Shown here piece after piece: positions 1 to 12,000 of a stretch of DNA of 64,000 nt. The stretch's first letter is position 1; every line of letters starts with the position of its first letter. This DNA comes from Cyanoderma ruficeps (Eukaryota > Chordata > Aves > Passeriformes > Timaliidae): NCBI GenBank assembly GCA_008694505.1, contig VZDJ01007749.1:5050941-5114940 (forward strand), read 5' to 3'. The translations under genes and the position numbers were made by a program. The notes under the pieces were generated by a model. That model worked only from the letters and a program-made list of their open reading frames with translations. It did no database searches and had not been told where the DNA came from.

Positions 1-3000
1 GCTGTTCCTGGGCTTTGGTACAGCATTGGACAGATACAAAGAGGGAATTTCCTAGTTAATGTAGAAGAGAGGAGGATTGCTGTGGAATGTGAGGAGCACA
101 AGAACAGGCATTGGTGCACCAATGGGACCTGTAACAATCAAATTTGTTTTGGTGTTTTGCTGAACAAAGCAAGTCCTTGTTGCCGATGTGAGTTGAGATA
201 CGTGAGAATGAAGGAGAACGGGAGGAGTTGGATGATACTGCAGATTTTGATGATCAGAGTAGAACAAGAGTTCATAGTAGGTGTCCTGTTTTTAGAGGGG
301 AAAACCACCAACCTGTAGACCACATTAGTGTACAGGGAAAATCAAATGGACTTTGGAAGTGTTCCATGCAATGGTGACTGATGAAAAGAAAGCTGCCTGA
401 GCACTGGAATTAGCTGTAAGGACCTAGATTAGTGCAGTGTTTCAGAGTCATGATACATGTAGTCAGTTACATGCCTTCATCATTTTGCATTGTGTGAAGT
501 GCTTTGATACAAATTAAAAAACCCTAAACCGTAATTTGAAACAGTCTCACCTCTCACTGCTGCTTAAAGAACCCAAGGTCCACAGCACTGTTCAGAGTGG
601 GAGGAATTGTCAATTCCAGAGCCTATGCAGAAACTCACTTCACAAACCTCTGGCCTTTAACAGTCAGACTTGGCAGATATTCCAAGTCCCTGTTTCTTGC
701 TCATTGTACCAAGCTGACTAAGTCTTGTCTGGGTTTCTCTGGCACCATGTGCATTATGCTCAGGTAGAAGCTGTCCTGACTGTCAAGCACTTGACAGAAA
801 ATAAAGCTGACTTGGTAAGAGTTTTAGAGCAGGAGTTTAGTTAATGTGAAGTTTATGCAGCTGAGATTGCTTAGGAAGATGCAAAGAGGTTAAATATTGA
901 TCACTTCTGCTGAGCTTATGTTCCTGGTGCATCCCTGTACTTTTTATTCATGAAGATTCTCAGGCTCTGTGGAGGCTGCCTGTGTTTGATGTCAATACAG
1001 ATTGCAAATTTCCAAGACGTGGATGTATTTTCTCTTTGTACATGAATTATGAAATTTGAGGGGTGGTGTGTGTTCATTCCATGGTACATAATGTGTAGGC
1101 ACTGAGATATGTATTCAGTAGGTTTGCGTGACCATACAGGATAGTGAGCTCTGTGGTAAATGCTGAATTTTGGAGTGGTGAATAAATATTTAATATTAAA
1201 GATGGAAGAGCAAGTTTAATGCTGGTACTCAATTTTGATTACTCAGATAAGTTCCTGCAAATTTGAAGGGCTGTAACAGACACACTTTCCTGAACTTGTG
1301 CAGAAGATGATCAGAGGATCAAGCTATTAAAAACCAAGCTAGGAGCTATGTTCAAAATAACATGTAAAAGTACTTTTTTTTTTTTTCCCTGTTAGTAGTT
1401 GCAACAGGGATAAAGTAGGTTGGCTGTGTCTGTATCTACTTCTGCTGATGTCCAGAGAGCACATGCAGTTCCTGGTGATCCCGAGGTAACTGCTTTTGTG
1501 TAGAAGACAACGTGCTTCAGATGGAGCTAAGGTCAGCCTGCATCTGGTGGTGGTGCCTGTGGCTCAGCCAGACATTGTGTAGCCTGTCTGCAGCCAGCTG
1601 CTCTGTTTGTTGCAGTGACTCAGTGGTGGGAGGAGGAGAACCATCATGTGAGATGTATTCTAGTAAGTAGTGACTGTTGGATTAGATAATGCTATCTGTG
1701 CCCACATGCTGGGGCTAACAGCCTTTGAGAATAAAACTCAAAACATTGCTGTCTTGTTTGTTGCTCCACAGTTGGAGGCAGGGTTAGAGGAGCTCGGGGC
1801 AGCCCAGAAAACCTGGGTACACAGACTGCAGGTTGAACAACTCAGTTGGTTTGGATTGATGAGCCCAGCTTTAATCGTAGCTGAGGTGATACATTTTCTT
1901 TTAGAATGTTAGACTAGTAGTTATTCCTCGATTTCTTGTTTTTAAAACTCGGAAAAACCTCTAGTGAAGCACAGAAAGATGCATACCCTGTTGAGTACTT
2001 TCTTAGAACCACATTTGGTTTCTTTTACTGAATGTCTTAATGGTAACATTAAGAACAATAAGTGCAGAATATTAATGCTATATTTTAAGCCAGCAATAGA
2101 CTGGGAACCTTCATGCTGCCTTCTGGGTGTCATCCTTGTGTCTCTCTTCTGCCGCACCTTGTCATTTTAGAAAAAGTAAACAGCACAAGCAAGAAACTGT
2201 TTTCAAAAGAAGTGAAAAAATGCCATGTGGGACACAGACAATCTCTCCTCAATTGTATGTTTTTTAAATTCACATTGTTCTTTAATGACTCAAGTGATGG
2301 TTTTTGGTGTCTTCTTTCAGTACACATTAGTGATATTTTTTTCCTCCCCCGTTTGCCTTGTTTTTATACCTTTAAGCAGACAAAACAGGGATAGTATCTG
2401 TATTGATCTGAGTGATTTGATGCCCTGCTTTGACACAGTTTTTCTGCCAGTAAAGAATGAAATATGAAATTGGTGTGTTCATAAATGACAACTAACAGCT
2501 GTCAAATATTATATATTATCTGCCTGCAGCTGACCTCTGCATTCAATGCAGCAATTACTTTAGTCAGGTCTGTTCCTCAAGATACTTTGTTTTCTTCAGG
2601 CTTTGTCTTGGGTCTTTGTTTTCTACAGTCAGTTTTAAAATTAAATACTTCAAACAAGTTTCTGTTCATCTTGAAATGTCTATCAGCTCAGTGCCTGCTG
2701 AATTTGGATGTGATACAAAGATGCCTTTGTACTGTTCATGGAAATACCTCTGTTTTTAATGTATCTGGCTTTGTGACAAGAAGCCTTCCAGGTTCGTGGC
2801 TGAACCCTGTTATTCAGGTTGATATATGGGCTGCTCAGTGCAGTTTCCTATCATCTTTTTAGGAAAAAATGTAATGGCTTGATTTCACAGCCAAGAGCAA
2901 AGCAAGCTAGTGTTAGAATCCTGAAGATTTATGTGAATGTACAGCACAACTTCCACTTGAGGAAGCAAGGTGACCTGCCAGAGCAGCTCTTTGCTTTGCA

Positions 3001-6000
3001 AACTGTTTCAGCTCTGGATTCGTTACTCATCATTTTTTTTCTCTTGCTACCCTTGTGACAGCAGCTCTGGGTTTTGACACAATGGGAGTTTCTTCATGTT
3101 TCAAGGCATCTTGCTCTGCTGGAAGGAGTCTTTCCACAAATACAGTAACTTTGCTGCAGGTCACAAAGATAGGGAGGCTTAGATGTGAAAAGTGTCCTGG
3201 AAAAGGACACTTTCCCTCTGACTAGTGAGTCTGCTCTGAAACAGAATATTGTTTTACCAGTAAACACTGAAGTTTCTTAATCTAGTTGAGATCTTTGTCT
3301 TCTCCTTGTCTTTCTCTTCTCTTTATCTGTATTGTAATGGCCATATTTTAAGAGGATTAACTGAGGACTCCATTCTTTTGGTTGACTATGTTGAGGTCTT
3401 CAGCAAAAGGATCAGAGGATCTCACAGTCATTCACCTTCAGGAACAGGAGTTAAAAAACCCACCTATTCCCTTCCCCCTCCCCAATACAGATCAAAAAAT
3501 AATGGATAGTATTAATTTGAGATAGCTTCCTAGCTACCCATCACACACACTGGGTTTTGAATGAAGTGGTGTTACTTGTTAAATGGAAAGTGATCTCAGT
3601 GTGTGTGTGGTGTTGGCTCATTTCATATAATAACTGGAGCTGAGACAGCAGGACTTCTTAATTGTTATTCCTTCTTATGATCAAGAGCGAGCCAGGAAGG
3701 CTTTGTGGGTACCTGGGTAAGTAAATTAACTGCAATTCTGTTTTGCAGTTGTTGTGTAGGAGAAATTCTAAGCACTTTCACTGTCACAGAATGTGGGGGG
3801 ATTTTTTTCAGCAGGGATGCAACGGTGTGTGCTTAATTGTGCTCATTGCATTTTTTTTTTCTCCATGTGTTATTTCAAGAATGTAGTCATGCTCCTGCTG
3901 CTTGGCTGCCCAAAGAACTGCAGGATTAATGCTCATATTAAGTCACAAGTTAGTATTGTAAATATGATTCTTTCTTTATCCTCAGACAGTATCTCCCAGT
4001 ATCTCCTTAACTGGACAAAAGTATAAGGGCAAGAAGGGAAATAATTTTAATAGCTGATGCAATATTAAATTAAGCTAATTTAAAAGCAGCACCACAAAAA
4101 AAAACCCAAACAAACAAGAGCCTTCCTCAAACACTCGAAAGTAAAGTTTCCCAAAATGCATTTTACATGAAGCCAATTAAAATCCACAAAGAAAGTGTCA
4201 CAAATAGTCCCTGTGATAAAGCTAGAAGCTGTTCTGAGGTTCTGAATTGACTCTGGATCTAAACATGAGTAACAGTACCTTGTATGTGACTGACACATAC
4301 AATTTTACAGCAGGCTCAGCTATTTAATGTAAATTAGCTCTTAGAGTTCATAAGTCACACTTCTAAAATAGTTAAAATAATCACATTGCCTTTGCATAAC
4401 GAGCATTTCACTACAAGACAGCTTTCTGGGGCATTCTGAGTACCTCTTTAGCTTTTTCAAAAGTTGTCCTGGTGGCCAGAAGTGCTTTCTAAAACTGAAG
4501 GGTTTTCAGGTATTGCTTTCCCAGGGTTTTTGAACTACCAGTCTTGACATTCAGTCGTACTTTAATTGATGTGTGATGACTCTCTTTAATCTGATAATGC
4601 TTTTGTCTAATACAATTTTGACCTCTGACAAAATTTTAAAATAAAATTATGCTGTCTAATGCTAGCTAAACAAAACCAGAGGGATTTAATGCATTTTTTA
4701 AAAAATAAGCAGATGTGGTTTTAATCTTTTTAGCTACAACTGTATCACCTGCTAAGATCTAGTGTGTAGTTTATGAAATTCCTCCTTGCTTATTAAGTTG
4801 TGTTAGAGCAACTTGATTGCATTACTGGCATACTGATCTTCTTACCTGTGCACCTTTTGGTTTGCTATGCAAAAGGTCTATTAAAATTATTAAAATGACA
4901 GTAGAAATGTAGTGTGGTTTTTTCGGTTGGGGGTTTTTTGTTTGCTTGTTGTTTTCGGCTTCTTTTTTTTTTTTCTTTGTTGACAAAGGGATGCTTCAGT
5001 GACATATAATGAGAAATTATTCTCAACAATAGTGTATTTAATCTCATATGTATAAGATATGCTTGCAAGGTATTTTGCTGCCCTCTCTTGGTAGAGCATT
5101 TGTGTTGTAAACAAAGTGCTTAACTTTGTTCCTGGAAAAGATTATGGGTTTATTTCTTTTATTTTTTTGAAGAAATGGAAAATGGGGATTCTTAAAAAAA
5201 AAAGTTAAATACTGTGTCACTCAATATTTACTGAATAATGAGTGCTTTGTTATTCAGGTCCTTTGTGAATAAAAGTGGTTATCTCACTGATCTTTCATTT
5301 AGATCTTTCTCAGCCAGTATAATTTGATAATAGTCATTGCCAACTGAAATCATTTTTGCTTCAGACTAACTTTAAACACTTAGTTGTGTTTTTGTTATGA
5401 CACAAACCCTTCTGGGCCAGGCCAAACACTGGAATACTTCTCTCTGCTGCTCTCCCATCCTCTGGTCTTCCCTTGGTTCAACAGCTTATTGTGCATGATG
5501 CAATTTCTGTTTTCTAAATTATTTACCATGGTGGTTGGTTTTTTGGGTTTTTTTTCCTGTGGGCTTTTTCCTGCCCTTTCTTTGAATCACTCTGGCAAGG
5601 AGTTCCATAGGTCACCTGCCTGATGTGCAGAGGTGCTCTTTTATTTTGAGCGTTGCTCTCATTATTTGCATTAAATCTTTCCTCCCAGCTGTTTTGAAGG
5701 GGTGTCCTCATCACTCAGGATTTTGTAGAGCTCCAGTTGTCTTTACCAGAATGCAGAATTCCAGCTTTTTAAATTACTTTTAAATGGAAGGTGTTGGGTA
5801 TGTTTGATCTCAGTGTTGCTGCTCTTCCAATCTTTTTGGTTCTACTGTTCTCCCTGTTTGGAGATGGGAGCAGGGATGCAGGGATTGTGGGGCAGGATGG
5901 TGTTATTTCTGTACTGCTCTGTAATCCTTTCTTGATGTACAGCATCTGGTTGAGGTTTTTGAACAGGACACATCAATGAATGGATGTTGTTGTGGAACCA

Positions 6001-8697
6001 TCTGTTATAACCCTAATATCTCACTCCTGAGTCCAGCACTCAAAGTCCAGCACTTGGTAAATTAATTTAGCAGGTATTTCCCTCTCTGATTCACTTCAGT
6101 TGAGTTTTATTTGCCAATTTTATTCCCAGGTTAGTTGGAATTAGAAGAGCCATCAGTAATTCTTCATAATCAGCCATCATCCTTGCTACCCTAAATAACT
6201 AAATATTATTAAGGAGCTTTATGAAGAGCACCTCGCTGTTTCTTTTCCAGGTTGCTTATGGAAATATGAAATGGCAGAGCTCTTGATGTGGCTTACTGCA
6301 AAACAGCTTTGGCAATGCTGCCCTTGTGTGAGGAATGACCTATATTGAGCTTCTATTTCTGTAAAGAAATGAAGAACTTAAGCAAAATAAATTTTCTGGC
6401 AGTTGCTTGATGTGTTGTTAAACTCAGGGAATTGATACCTTCCAGTATTATAAACTAAATATAACGTGAAATGTTTATGATCCCAAATGCCATATCTACA
6501 TTTTAAGTTTAGGATGAACAGAGTGTACATTTCTAGGTAGAATATGCTCATTTCTGGCAAATGAATGCAAAGGAATGACAAAAATAAACAAAGCTGCTTT
6601 GGAGTCTGTCAGTGTTGTCTTCTGCTCTGAATAGCCTTTTAGATACAAACACGTGCATCCACCACTCCTTTACCAAAAAAAAAAATTTAACATGACCAAA
6701 CCAAAGTTAGCCTTGATTAAAACCCTGTTTTCCTCTAATAATAGGTTTTATCTGAGGGGAAAAAAGAGCACATAATCAAATTACCTTTGTACAGAACAAG
6801 CAAAAATGTAATGTGAAAAATATTTTTAATGCCTCTTGGAGCTTAAATTTATGTGGTTTCTGTTATATTCTCTTAACATTTATAGAAATCTTGTACTGGT
6901 TCCAAATATGTATGGGTCAATCACCAGACTTTTTAGTGGACTTCAGAGGCTAAAAATCAGTCATTTAACAAGCTGAGTTGCAGCTCTGATTTCATAGTGA
7001 CTGCTCTTACAGCTTTGTTATATGGCTGAGGGAAGAAATGGTAGAGGAGCAGAACTGTTTTTTTTGCTTCTGATGGGTTATGAGTTAAGTAGTGAAAAAA
7101 GTCCTTTTGTTGTGCATAACTGGAACTTATTTGGTTATTGAAATTATGAAATTTCATAATTTTTTTGTTGTTTTTTGTAAAGGAAAAACGTTGGTTTGAA
7201 AATCAAATGAACTACAATAACAATAGTTCATGGGCTGGAGTTTGCAGTTATCCTGGTATTTTCTGGGCATGAAAAGGAGTGAAACAGCTAAACTCCCCTT
7301 TCTTTTCAGCATTCAGTCCTTATGACTCTACATATACAGCACAGTATTGTCAATGACTGTCAAAATTAAATTGCTCAGAGGCATAGTATAGAAAACACAC
7401 ATCTGGTGGCTTGAGGTGTCAAAATTCAGGTCTTCTCTCTGCTTTATAGTTAAGAGCTGGCTGAGCTTTATATTTGTTGGGAAGCGGTCATCAGTTTGTG
7501 TCTGAAATGTGACAGAAAAAAATGGCCCTGTACTTTATAGACAAGATTTTCTTTCTAACTGTTATGATTTTATTTTAATTTTTTTTTGGAAACGAAGGAT
7601 TCAAGAACTCAAATAGAGAACAACAACTAGCAGCATTTTCAGTGTTATATACTGACAGCAACATACTGGCCACAGCCAGGAGGAAGATTTGCCTAATTTT
7701 TGTTTTAGCAGTGAGTTATCTCCAAGAGATGAAATAGCTTTGAAAATCAAAGTGCTGTATTTTAACCAACTAGGAAGATATATCTTAAAAAAAACCCTAA
7801 AAAAACCCTAAAGAAAATGTAAAACCAGTTGAGAAGAAAGGATCAGAAAGGTGATATAGCTTTTCCTACTGTATTTTTTTTTCAGAAAAATCTTTTCAGC
7901 CAAGCCAGTGGCATTGGCAGAGAATTTTGCAAGGTTTCTTCTTACCCTTAGGATATTTCCACTGCCTGGATTATACTTGTTTTCCTCCTCTTCATGTCTT
8001 CCCCCTCTCTGCTTTGCTTTGCAAAGACTCCCATGAGCTGGAAACCCTGCCAGCTCCCTGCAGTATTTCCTTGGCTGCTGCACCCTGGATTTTTTTTTTC
8101 CATGTCCAGTTTTGTTGTGCCTTCAGGGTGTTCTCGTGTTGTTGCCAGTTCAGCTGTGTGTTACTACGCAAGTGGGGATGGATATGTGTGCCTTTTGATG
8201 CTTCTGTAAAATTTGGATAAATTCTACCTGACTAGTTAGTCCAAAAACCATCATTTATTTGGGGGTGGTTTCTTTTTAACGAGTATTTGTGTTTCTGCTA
8301 TTTCACTGTACTTCTATTCACTGCTTTGAATATAAAATACCATACAAAGAACAAATGTAACTCCATATCCCAAACTGGGAAGATTGTATCAGTTAGTAAA
8401 TTAGCAGCATCAGCTTTCTATGCTTACCTGTTGAGGACTGTCTCTCAGAATGTTCAATTAGTTAAGAGGAAATCGGATATGTGATTCTTTTTTACTGTAA
8501 ACATAATAAAACTATTATCCAGCTCAGAAAAATGGCACGTTAGAATTAAGACTTCCACGGAGGTACAAGTGCTGTGCTTTTGTTCTCGCTGCTGCCAGGA
8601 TTGTTGATTAGTTTATCTCCTTGTCCTTTTAACAGTTGCTTGATGTTTTTGGTTTTTGCTTTGCAGCTCAGTCTCTTTCCTTTTCTCACAATTGTAG
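1..8697 (+). other. ENAH: ENAH intron (3' part; upstream exon outside window)
   Basis: This is non-coding sequence ending at the acceptor (AG at 8696-8697) of the LERER exon. I looked for the exon that should precede it, which encodes the end of the EVH1 domain and the short linker before the repeats, and did not find it, so the intron is larger than the window. No ORF here resembles a known protein. An old antisense CR1 copy lies around 5.4-6.2 kb, and short poly-T runs occur, for example at 1374-1386 and 4963-4974. Confidence 0.8.
5400..6210 (-). mobile_element. Ancient CR1-type LINE remnant, antisense
   Basis: Several segments match, from memory and in the right order, the reverse complement of old sauropsid CR1 elements. 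These are an 'AGTTCCATAGGT' block near 5600, a 'GATTTTGTAGAGCTCCAGTTG' type block near 5718-5740, and a 'TGAGTTTTATTTGCCAATTTTATTCCCAG' type block near 6101-6130 followed by a 'CTTCATAATCAGCC' block near 6162. Divergence is high and the ends are blurred. The copy is antisense to ENAH and has no intact coding capacity. Confidence 0.5.
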
Positions 8698-9017
8698 ACA
8701 GTTGCAAGAGCAGCAGAGGCAGAAGGAGCTGGAACGGGAGAGGCTGGATCGTGAACGAATGGAACGGGAGAGGCTGGAGAGAGAGAGGCTAGAAAGGGAA
8801 AGATTGGAAAGAGAGCGCCTAGAGCAGGAGCAACTGGAGAGAGAACGGCAAGAAAGGGAACGGCAAGAGCGCCTGGAAAGGGAGAGACAAGAGAAGGAGA
8901 GGCAGGACCGGGAGAGACTTGAGCGACTTGAACGGGAGAGGCAAGAAAGAGAACGGCAAGAACAGTTGGAAAGGGAACAGTTGGAATGGGAAAGAGAGAG
9001 AAGAATTTCAAATGCTG
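8698..9017 (+). CDS. ENAH: ENAH exon: LERER repeat region
   Basis: The acceptor is a pyrimidine tract followed by TTGTAG and the donor is G|GTAAGA. The exon begins with the third base of an Arg codon and reads QLQEQQRQKEL, then tandem pentapeptides of the LERER, LDRER, MERER, LEQEQ and QERER types, ending LEWERERRISNA plus one base of the next codon. The segment is highly charged and predicted to be helical. In mammals this region binds the cytoplasmic tail of alpha-5 integrin. The coding strand is almost entirely purine in places because of the GAG/AGA/CGG codons. The opposite strand has ORFs of 121 and 132 codons, which are shadows of the repeat. Confidence 0.96.
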
Positions 9018-12000
9018 GTAAGAATTTCAAAACCCGAGCGTGTTCTACCACCAGACTGCTCTTTATATGTTTGGGTGGTGGAGTGTGAGAGAACCAACAA
9101 ATGGCAGTGAGTACAGCTGTGTAGCAGCAGTCAGTATTTCAGGCTTCATTTTGCTGGAATTCCTTCCCTTTTTTTATGACAAGAAGTCCAAGAGCTTTGA
9201 CTTTCCTGTCATAATTTTACATTACTTCTGAAGTAATTTTTTTTTGCACTATTTGCTCGCTGTGTTGCCAGACTTTTGGATTGCATGGAAGAACTTGAAT
9301 CATTTTGGGCAGCTCCAATGTTGGTTAAAGTGTGATGAGTTAAACTTTCTAAATACCTTATCATTGTTTGCTCTATTCAACAAATGTATTGTCATTACGT
9401 AACTTGGAAAGAAAACCCCTAAAAGGTGTCAGGTTGAGTGTGTTAACGTAGAAGGTATGTTCCTATATAAGGCAAAGTAATAGTGTGAGAAATGCTTTTC
9501 AGTCTGAAGTCTTGCTTAATCTATCATTGTAGTAACATTTCAGTGAAATGTGTTGTATGTATTTGTAGATAAGATAATGCACTGCCTGTGGAAATGTATC
9601 CAGTGATAACTGAAAGCTTTCTCATTTTGGTAATGTAAGGGAACATTGGTCAAGTGCTTGGTTGTTCTTCAGTCTCAAACTCAATTTACATAAGTCAGCT
9701 CATGGTGAAATTCAAGGAATACTGTGTAAGTCATTTTAGAGCAGAGGATTTTATTGGTAGTTTTACTCCCAGTACTTTCAATATTGGCTATGGAGCTTTT
9801 TCTGGGGAATAGAGAGAGATGACACTTGCTGCCTGTGGTAAGAGTTTTATTAGTGGAGTTGAAACAAATGTTAAGATCACTACATTTGCTTGCAGTTTGC
9901 AGCCAAACAAGAAGATCAAAGCTGGTAAAAGACTGCTCAATCCTATATCTAATCCATCTCACAGATGGGATTTGAGAAAACTTTCTCTAGAACGTACTTG
10001 TAAATTCAAATGTTGGCACAAAAAGAGTTGGTAAAATTTAAGAGCAGCCGTTGATAATATGTAAAACTTTCCTAACAGTATTTTCACTTGTGCCTAATCC
10101 TCTGGTACTAACTGTAGTCTACATTTTTACATTTTGTTCGAATGCTGGTTTTGTTGCTTCATTAGCTCCCTTTTTCTCTTTCTCCTTTTTTTATCCTGCC
10201 TTTGCTGCTGCTTTCCATCTTCTGTCCAGCTCCATCTTTCGACAACTCCCCGTATAGCACTCCACTTCCTGAATACTCCAGTTGCCAGCCTCCTTCAGCA
10301 CCTCCTCCATCATATGCAAAAGCAGTCTCAGCACCAATGGCAGAGGCCACACCGGAGTACGCTGTAGTGACTTCTGCACCACCGACTTCCACTCCCCCTA
10401 CACCGCCTCTAAGGCACTCTGCATCACGTTTTGCTACATCCTTAGGCTCAGCTTTCCACCCCGTTCTCCCCCATTACGCCACGGTTCCTCGTCCACTCAA
10501 CAAAAGTTCTCGGCCCCCCTCTCCCGTCAGTGCCGCGGCGACTTTGCCTCCCAGCACAAAGCCCGTGGCCTGGTCCGCGCCCAGTTTCGCCCCCCTGCCC
10601 CCGTCTCCTCCAGTAATGATAAGCAGCCCACCAGGCAAAGCTACTGGCCCGAGGCCTGTCCTCCCGGTGTCGGCTTCCAATCCGGTCACCCAAATGTCCA
10701 CGTCTCCCACGGCTCCTAACGGGCTTCCTGAAAACCTGGCTTATCCGGTTCCTTCACCTTCTACCTCAGGTCCAATGCCGCCTCCGCCACCTCCTCCCCC
10801 CCCACTGCCTTCCTTTCCGCCTCTGTCACTCTCTGGACCTCAAGCTTCTCCTTCTCCCAACTCCCCGAATGCCTCGACTCCCTCATCCAAGCCTAGTGTT
10901 CTCCCTTCTCCCTCTGCAGCTACCCCTGCCTCTGTTGAGAACTCTCTAAACTCTGTGCTGGGAGACTCCTCTGCTTCTGAGCCAGTCTTGCAGGCAGCCT
11001 CTCAGCCGGTTGAAGCTCCGAGCCAGCAGGGTAAGGCTTTCTGTTATTGCTACTAATGCGTTGAGCAGGGCGGAGCCCATGGGTGCCTGAGCCTCTAACT
11101 GCCCCAGGAATTAACACGGTGCTTCCAAAGCTGCCGTGATCCTAATGCCACAGCCAAACACCCTTTGGAAAACTAGGGTAAGGGAAATGGAAAGGCTCTG
11201 CGCCTCGGAGCCGATGTTCTGTGGCCTGTCATGAGTAAAATTTTAATTTCCTAAGAACTCACCTGTAAAAAGAGTGTTGGTCAAATTCTTGCTGGGTAAA
11301 CCCTGCACTGTTGGTTTATTTGGAAAGTGGTGTTACCAGGCAGGATCATTAGTTTCCCAATGGCCGCCAACATAGAAGAGTATATGTGTGGCTTTGGACA
11401 TGTAAGTGACCTTCAGTGAGGAATAATTCTAATTTAGGAAGTAGTGTGTGACACCTACAGCATTTCTTTCTGGACAGTGGTTGTATTTTGATATATGGCT
11501 GTGTGCACATACATGTATATGCATGTATTTAGATATAGAGAGACAGGTCTTTCTGCAGTATTTTACCAGTGTAGCTAAGACAACTTCGGACAGAAAGTTT
11601 GATTAAGCAGGTGACAGCCTAAATGAGCATTCCACCAATATGATAGAAATGCATTTTACATGGTAATACATGTCTTTATTAACCTGAATCCTGCTTCTAT
11701 ATTGATATAACAGATTTAAGTTGGTTTAAGAGATGTAGGTTTTTGTACAGAGCTCTGCAGTAGCTCTAAAGGTGTGGGCAGAGGGGCTCCTGGGGGATGA
11801 GCAGCCTGGTACAAGCCATGCAGAATGGAGCCTGGTTATATCCTCCTTTCTGAAATGAAGGTCTGAGCTGCCTTGGGATGCAGTGGAAATAGAGTGAATG
11901 GCCTCACTTCTAGTATGGAATTAAAGTGTGTACTTGAACAGTGAGTGATGCCAAGAGGGTTTAACAGGCTTTTAAATTTCTGCAGTGGTTAGCAGAGTAG

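Noticed and set aside
2113..2862. Overlapping ORFs of 80-125 codons in the first intron
   Set aside because: Low-complexity Phe/Leu/Cys-rich translations typical of T-rich intron; no splice or homology support.
7783..7812. AAAACCCTAAAAAAACCCTAAA, resembling telomere repeats (also AAACCCTAAA near 517)
   Set aside because: Only two imperfect units, and vertebrate telomere repeat is TTAGGG/CCCTAA in exact tandem; chance A-rich sequence.
1..8697. Search for the upstream ENAH EVH1/linker exon and the invasive-isoform (INV) exon
   Set aside because: No stretch encoding the expected residues with splice borders was found; they must lie upstream of the window.
8613..9051. Antisense ORFs of 121-132 codons opposite the LERER exon
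   Set aside because: They are the reverse reading of a repetitive purine-rich coding exon; the + strand product is unmistakable Mena.
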